A DNA stretch of 17,590 nucleotides from Methanocorpusculum sp. (GTDB lineage: Archaea; Halobacteriota; Methanomicrobia; Methanomicrobiales; Methanocorpusculaceae): assembly GCA_029987245.1 (NCBI GenBank), contig DALTWG010000040.1:1-17590 (forward strand), read 5' to 3'. Below are positions 14,012 through 17,590 of this stretch, one piece after another. The translations under genes and the position numbers were made by a program. The notes beneath the pieces were generated by a model. The model was not told the origin of the DNA, did no database searches, and worked only from the letters and a program-made list of their open reading frames with translations. Numbering within the stretch: position 1 is the first letter of the stretch; every line of letters starts with the position of its first letter.

Positions 14012-15124
14012 TTACAGCAGGTCACGCAGTTTCGTATCCTCGCGTTTTTCGGTCAGTATCTCGCGTGCCTCCGGTTCAAACACAATCAGAATGTTTGGCA
14101 TGAGCGAATAGACCGGAAAGAGATTTAGAAACTCCTGGACCATCAGTTTATTCATGGACAAAAGCAGGAACTCCCGCTTTAAATTGGAAATCTGCTCCGG
14201 TTCTGCCTTTTTTACCCGCACAAGGAGGTCGCTTTTCAGTACCTGCAGATGCGTCTGATTTAGTTTTTCCATAAGACGTTTGCTTGCCTTTCCCTGGACA
14301 TAGCGGATATACAAAAGCATAAACAGCCCGGTAATCACAATCAGTACCGGATAATGCATCGGACTTGTGGTAAGTGTGTCAACGAATCTGCCAAAAGTCA
14401 TTCCCGGAAGCAGCAGTCCTCCTGCAAGAACCAGACACGTGATTACCAGGAAGAGAATGACATATCCGGCGATATTGATTTTTTTCAGGAGATAGAAATG
14501 TGTTTTTTCTTTTCCCGGGATGTTTTTTGCAAGGAAAAAACCGGGACTGCCCGGTTTTGAATGAAGGATTTTGCCGTAGTAGATAAAAATCAGTACTACC
14601 TGCGCAAGAATCAGGAGAAGGGTAATCGTGTTAATGGAACCTCTAACTGCAAGAATTGCAGCGCATATTGCATCGATGCCGAAAATAACCATAAAGCAGG
14701 GGGCAAGCGCTTTTGTGTTGATAAGAAATGCGCTCCAGAAAAACCCTGCAAAGGTCAGGGGGTTTTTCGTCAGGGTTTTGAGCATGCTTGCAAGTTTGGT
14801 AAACTGCTTTATCATGGTGATAAAATCGCTGGAAAACAGTTTTATGTCGGCGGTTGTTCCAAGAGACGGCAGCATTAACAGGAAGAAGTAGAACATGTAA
14901 AAGATGAAACTAAGACCTATCCAGGTAATAAGGAAAACATCAATGCTGATGTCAAATATCAGAATCTGCAGCAGAACAACTGCAATGAGCAGACAAAGGG
15001 CAATCCAGACAAACGGTTTTGATTTGCGGAATTTCTGCCGGGCTTCTCCAAGATAACCGGAGTATTTTTCTTCTTCGGTTATCTGTGCATTTATTTTTTC
15101 AATCAGAGCCTCTTTTTCATTCAT
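14012..15124 (-). CDS. Polytopic membrane protein of unknown function
   Basis: The 370-residue protein starts at ATG 15124 (MNEKEALIEKINAQ). Its start overlaps the stop of the upstream gene in ATGAATGA, a sign of translational coupling; the longer in-frame reading to 15253 is discarded. An N-terminal charged helix (1-35, possibly coiled coil) is followed by about six to seven hydrophobic segments. These form two pairs or triples near 36-85 and 115-185, one at about 222-246, and one at about 260-280. A long, charged, likely cytosolic C-terminal region of about 85 residues follows (LMEKLNQTHLQVLKSDLLVRVKKAEPEQI and beyond). I see no transport, enzyme or secretion motif and recognise no family. 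It is flanked by a zinc/HTH protein and a membrane-anchored zinc-finger protein, so a membrane-linked signalling or scaffold role is possible but unproven. Confidence 0.82.
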   Translation of the reverse strand: MNEKEALIEKINAQITEEEKYSGYLGEARQKFRKSKPFVWIALCLLIAVVLLQILIFDISIDVFLITWIGLSFIFYMFYFFLLMLPSLGTTADIKLFSSDFITMIKQFTKLASMLKTLTKNPLTFAGFFWSAFLINTKALAPCFMVIFGIDAICAAILAVRGSINTITLLLILAQVVLIFIYYGKILHSKPGSPGFFLAKNIPGKEKTHFYLLKKINIAGYVILFLVITCLVLAGGLLLPGMTFGRFVDTLTTSPMHYPVLIVITGLFMLLYIRYVQGKASKRLMEKLNQTHLQVLKSDLLVRVKKAEPEQISNLKREFLLLSMNKLMVQEFLNLFPVYSLMPNILIVFEPEAREILTEKREDTKLRDLL

Positions 15125-15752
15125 CGTCTCTGTCTCCGTTTTTCTTTTTGGCTTTTTGTCCGGCAAGCATTTTCCGGTATCCTGCAGCGGTACCGTGCAA
15201 ATCCTCAGGGGCTTTGTAGCGTGAGGGGTATCCGCAGAAGTCAACAATGTCAAGGGGCCGCGCCATGCCCGGGATGAGGAGTTTGCTCATCAGGGTGACA
15301 AAGGTGTTGGGCATCTGCATCCCGTACATGATATTCATTTTGTGCAGCGGCAGAGCAGACAATGCAAAATTGCGCACCGAGCCGCGGTCAATGCCGATTC
15401 CAAGAGCATGCATTATCTCTGCCGTATGAGAATAGGAATGCTGCGTGGAAAGGCTGTTTGCAAGGTCGATTATCACTGAACCGGTGCGGGTGCCGGGGTA
15501 GAACGGTTCATCTGCGTAGAGCAGCCTGCCGCAGTCGCGGCAGCGAAATCGCCGGACAAAGACGACAATCTGACGTGTGCCGTTTGGTGTCAGGAGGTCG
15601 GCAAAGATTTTGTCTTTGGTGTCATATCCAACAGGTCTTCCGCCGCAGTGGGGGCAGGGTCCCCGGTCTTTAAAGAGCATTCCGTCTATTGAGGACAAAC
15701 TCATCTGGATGCTTGTCTGGAGAAGCGGAGGAATCTTTATTGGTTTATGCAT
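15117..15752 (-). CDS. Transposase-derived zinc-ribbon/HTH protein lacking a catalytic domain
   Basis: The 211-residue protein has a CPHCGG (33-38) and CRDCG (71-75) zinc ribbon around a small beta sheet, then a helical stretch (93-130) with the look of a helix-turn-helix. That order (zf-ISL3, then HTH) is the N-terminus of ISL3-type transposases, which run to about 400 residues with a DDE domain. Here no DDE domain follows; instead there is a unique tail with DIVDFCGYPSRYK and a basic/acidic end (KAKKKNGDRDDE). No terminal inverted repeats or target duplication were seen. The gene therefore looks like a domesticated DNA-binding protein rather than an active element. The start ATG 15752 suits a TATA box at 15781-15788 (about seven bases of leader). 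Its stop overlaps the next gene by 8 bases. Confidence 0.7.
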   Translation of the reverse strand: MHKPIKIPPLLQTSIQMSLSSIDGMLFKDRGPCPHCGGRPVGYDTKDKIFADLLTPNGTRQIVVFVRRFRCRDCGRLLYADEPFYPGTRTGSVIIDLANSLSTQHSYSHTAEIMHALGIGIDRGSVRNFALSALPLHKMNIMYGMQMPNTFVTLMSKLLIPGMARPLDIVDFCGYPSRYKAPEDLHGTAAGYRKMLAGQKAKKKNGDRDDE

Positions 15753-15780
15753 TGTTGTTATTAAATGTGGGTTGTATAAG

Positions 15781-15788
15781 AATATAAG
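15781..15788 (-). promoter_or_regulatory. TATA box of the three-gene cluster
   Basis: On the minus strand the sequence reads CTTATATT, centred about 33 bases before ATG 15752. It is the only clear promoter before the zinc/HTH gene and probably drives the membrane protein gene too. Confidence 0.5.
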
Positions 15789-15832
15789 GGAATTGGATGC
15801 GGATTTTTCCCCGGGAAACAAGGGGCAATAAA

Positions 15833-15854
15833 CCGCCGGTACATTTACCGGCGG
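15833..15854. repeat. Perfect 8-bp inverted repeat in a divergent gap
   Basis: CCGCCGGT (15833-15840) and ACCGGCGG (15847-15854) flank a six-base spacer. The site lies between the TATA box of the minus-strand cluster and the start of the plus-strand OB-fold gene at 15925. No T-tract follows, so an operator or 5' hairpin is more likely than a terminator. The rest of the 15825-15924 gap holds nothing recognisable. Confidence 0.5.
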
Positions 15855-15924
15855 AGATGCCCCCCATTATCATCCGCCGCTTTTTCCGCTACTTTGATTT
15901 GTTTTCCCGTCCTATGAATAAGTA

Positions 15925-16464
15925 ATGAAAATAAAAGGAATTACTCTGCGCGTTCCTCCCCTGTTGCTGGGTGTGGTGGTTTTTTTCATCGCAGTGTGTG
16001 CTATGTCCTACGGGGCTGAAAAAAATATCCTGTATATTGCAGTCGGGCTGCCGCTTGCAGCGGTGCTCATCTGTGTGCCTTTGTTTATGGTCTATTCTTC
16101 GGAGAAAAAGACCCTAAAGGAACTGCCGGGTCTTCGTGCGGCGGCAAAGCCGGCACGGGCACGGCAGATTACTCCTGCCATGCGCGGGATGCCGGTTGTG
16201 GTAACCGGAAAGGTGGTAAAAATCGGCGGGCTGATGATGAACAAGCCGGTCTATATTGTGGAGGATTCGAGCGGTCAGGTTGCGGTCCGCCGGTTTGCGC
16301 TTCCTGAGCAGTTAATCGGTGTCGGTGCCGAGGTTGAAGCAGTCGGCCGCGTATACGGGACGCTTACAAATCAGCAGGCAATCTACGTGAATGCGGCTGA
16401 AATTAAGCCGGTGCATCACGAAGAGGTTGCAGAAGAAACTATACACATTAAAAAATATAATTAG
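15925..16464 (+). CDS. Membrane-anchored OB-fold protein
   Basis: The 179-residue protein has two N-terminal transmembrane helices (about 10-28 and 35-57) and a cytosolic or external soluble domain. The domain at about 88-165 runs MPVVVTGKVVKIGGLMMNKPVYIVED, QVAVRRFA, VGAEVEAVGRVYG and QQAIYVNAAEI. This is the five-strand pattern of a small OB fold of the tRNA_anti/nucleic-acid-binding type. Such folds bind nucleic acid or oligosaccharide, and NfeD-like membrane proteins also pair short helices with OB folds. The ligand is not known. The gene ends 5 bases before the Nif3-like gene, so they share an operon. No TATA box is obvious before it; ATG 15925 is supported by the lysine-rich start and the helix position. 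Confidence 0.78.
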   Translation: MKIKGITLRVPPLLLGVVVFFIAVCAMSYGAEKNILYIAVGLPLAAVLICVPLFMVYSSEKKTLKELPGLRAAAKPARARQITPAMRGMPVVVTGKVVKIGGLMMNKPVYIVEDSSGQVAVRRFALPEQLIGVGAEVEAVGRVYGTLTNQQAIYVNAAEIKPVHHEEVAEETIHIKKYN

Positions 16465-16469
16465 ATAGT

Positions 16470-17195
16470 ATGAAGCGGTCAGAGTTTATAGCGGAAATGG
16501 AAAAGATTGCGCCGCCGGAACTGGCGGAGGATTTCGACAGATGCGGGCGCATCGGTCTTATCTGCGAGGGTACGGATGAGATTGAAAAAGTTGCATGCGC
16601 CCTTGATGCAACACCGTATGTCGCAGAAAAGGCGGCGGCGCTTGGGGCGGATGCACTGGTGGTGCACCATCCGGCATTCTGGATGCCGATGCACGGTGTA
16701 TGCGGGAGAAACGCCGAAGTGCTTCGCCCGCTGATGCAAAACAACGTCAATCTGTACGCAATGCACACGAATTTCGACCATGCCAAAGGAGGCATTAACG
16801 ATGCTCTTGCAGAGGTGCTCGGGCTGACAGACTGCGTCAGACTCGATGCAGCGCCCGAGTCGCTTGGTGTCGTGGGAAATCTGCCCGGAAGCCTCGCAGA
16901 CGCGGCGAAAATTCTCGGCTGCGCTTTGCGCGCCTGGGGTGATGTATCGAAGGTAAAGCGCATTGCGGTTGCCGGCGGTTCGGCCTTTGATTATGCGTTA
17001 ATCTATGAAGCGGCGGCGCTTGGTGCGGAGGCATTTATGGCATCGGAGCTGCGCTACAATCTGGCGCGCGAATCGCCGATTCCCTGTATCGAGGCAACGC
17101 ATTATGCGCTTGAAGCGCCGGGCATGCGTGCTCTTGCGGCGCGCATGGGCTGGGAATTTATCGAAGACATTCCTCTTACATCTATAATCCAATGA
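16470..17195 (+). CDS. Nif3-like dinuclear metal-centre protein
   Basis: The 241-residue protein belongs to the Nif3/YbgI family (also annotated GTP cyclohydrolase 1 type 2-like), toroidal hexamers with a two-metal centre per subunit. Expected ligands are visible: H66 and H67 in LVVHHPAFW (63-71), D103 in MHTNFDHAKGG (98-108), and H211 with E215 in EATHYALEAPG (208-218). The usual WDNVGL near the N-terminus is degenerate here (DFDRCGRIGL), and the glycine-rich IAVAGGSAFDY is present. The biological role of the family is unsettled; a phosphoesterase or hydrolase reaction is likely. The start follows the preceding stop by five bases. The stop overlaps the ATG of the SWIM gene in ATGA, so translation is coupled. 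Confidence 0.9.
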   Translation: MKRSEFIAEMEKIAPPELAEDFDRCGRIGLICEGTDEIEKVACALDATPYVAEKAAALGADALVVHHPAFWMPMHGVCGRNAEVLRPLMQNNVNLYAMHTNFDHAKGGINDALAEVLGLTDCVRLDAAPESLGVVGNLPGSLADAAKILGCALRAWGDVSKVKRIAVAGGSAFDYALIYEAAALGAEAFMASELRYNLARESPIPCIEATHYALEAPGMRALAARMGWEFIEDIPLTSIIQ

Positions 17196-17539
17196 TTTAT
17201 CCGTTTCAGATATTAAGGGCCGAAGGCGCGCTCACGCCTGCGGTCCGTGAAGCGTTTGTTGAGCGCTTTGGCAAGCGCGGAGCGGACGCTTTTGATGCGG
17301 CAGCGGCGCACCGGGTGAAGCGGTACAAAGATTATTTCGTGGTTTTAGGCAATCACGACAACTATTGCGTGGAAGACGGGGTGTGCAGCTGTCCGGCGGC
17401 GCTGCACGGCAGAGACTGCTGGCACAAACTGGCGGTGGAAATCGCAGTTGAAGCCGGTATGTGCGATATTTTTGATTCCTGGTATTACCTTGGCGGCGTA
17501 AAAGAAGATGTGGCGTCATACACGCCCAAAAGTCTTTGA
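17192..17539 (+). CDS. SWIM-type zinc finger protein
   Basis: The 115-residue protein carries the SWIM zinc signature CxC-xn-CxH as CSCPAALHGRDCWH (65-78; ligands C65, C67, C76, H78), followed by the typical KLAVEIAVEAG helix. SWIM domains bind DNA or protein partners; here the domain stands alone with an N-terminal helical region (15-48) and no enzyme domain. Methanogens carry such small predicted nucleic-acid-binding proteins, but none I know has an assigned role. The start ATG 17192 overlaps the Nif3 stop by four bases (ATGA). It is the last gene of the OB-fold, Nif3, SWIM operon. Confidence 0.85.
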   Translation: MIYPFQILRAEGALTPAVREAFVERFGKRGADAFDAAAAHRVKRYKDYFVVLGNHDNYCVEDGVCSCPAALHGRDCWHKLAVEIAVEAGMCDIFDSWYYLGGVKEDVASYTPKSL

Positions 17540-17556
17540 AAAAAGAAGGACCGGGT

Positions 17557-17590
17557 TTATTTTACCGAGCGCTCGCCGTAAATGCGTTTA
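17557..17590 (-). CDS. Possible 3' end of a converging gene
   Basis: Read on the minus strand, 17590-17557 is an open frame ending in TAA and giving KRIYGERSVK at the C-terminus. Only 10-11 codons are inside the window, so the assignment is tentative and no family is named. It would converge with the SWIM gene, leaving a 17-base gap. Confidence 0.25.
   Translation of the reverse strand, partial: KRIYGERSVK

Noticed and set aside
15125..15253. N-terminal extension of the polytopic membrane protein
   Set aside because: The added 43 residues lie in the coding region of the upstream gene in another frame; the coupled ATG at 15124 is a better start.
15117..15752. An active insertion sequence
   Set aside because: No DDE catalytic region, no terminal inverted repeats bounding the gene and no target duplication could be seen.

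Overview
The window looks like chromosomal DNA from a methanogenic archaeon. MfnB (methanofuran synthesis), an F420H2:NADP+ oxidoreductase, a geranylgeranyl reductase-type flavoprotein (archaeal lipids), a DRG GTPase and an EndoQ repair nuclease all point that way. So do archaeal TATA boxes about 25-30 bases before start codons and very short or absent leaders. Moderate GC and the style of the HisF and Nif3 proteins suggest Methanomicrobiales, perhaps near Methanocorpusculum; that placement is inference.

Layout. 1-707: a decayed AlbA/RecG-like regulator fragment (minus strand) whose C-terminus is a run of 42-bp tandem repeats, then a possible 30-residue ORF with an AT-rich promoter and a terminator. 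744-3349 (minus): a tight operon patatin - hisF - methyltransferase - hisI. 3355-3384: a perfect inverted repeat in the divergent gap to endoQ (plus), followed by a small flavodoxin-like protein (plus). 5122-6174 (minus): a self-inhibited Fic protein with a palindrome over its promoter. 6288-11821 (minus): MFS transporter, fno, geranylgeranyl reductase-like protein, mfnB and guaB. 11879-12226 (plus): a small unknown protein sharing a TATA element with the transporter. 12244-12316 (minus): tRNA-Glu(CTC). 12420-13535 (plus): DRG GTPase. 13576-15752 (minus): three uncharacterised genes, namely a transposase-derived zinc/HTH protein, a polytopic membrane protein and a tail-anchored tandem zinc-finger protein. 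15925-17539 (plus): a tight operon of a membrane-anchored OB-fold protein, a Nif3-like protein and a SWIM zinc-finger protein. The last 34 bases may hold the 3' end of a converging gene.

Most of the window is housekeeping: histidine synthesis (HisF makes the imidazole ring, HisI opens the PRA ring earlier in the pathway), GMP synthesis (GuaB), methanofuran and F420/NADP redox metabolism, DNA repair and translation. The best candidate for something undescribed is the 13576-15752 cluster. There, a DNA-binding module that looks taken from an ISL3-type transposase is translationally coupled to a polytopic membrane protein and followed by a membrane-anchored protein with two cross-brace zinc modules. 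No stretch longer than 300 bases lacks a gene or gene remnant. No complete insertion sequence, CRISPR array or rRNA was seen.
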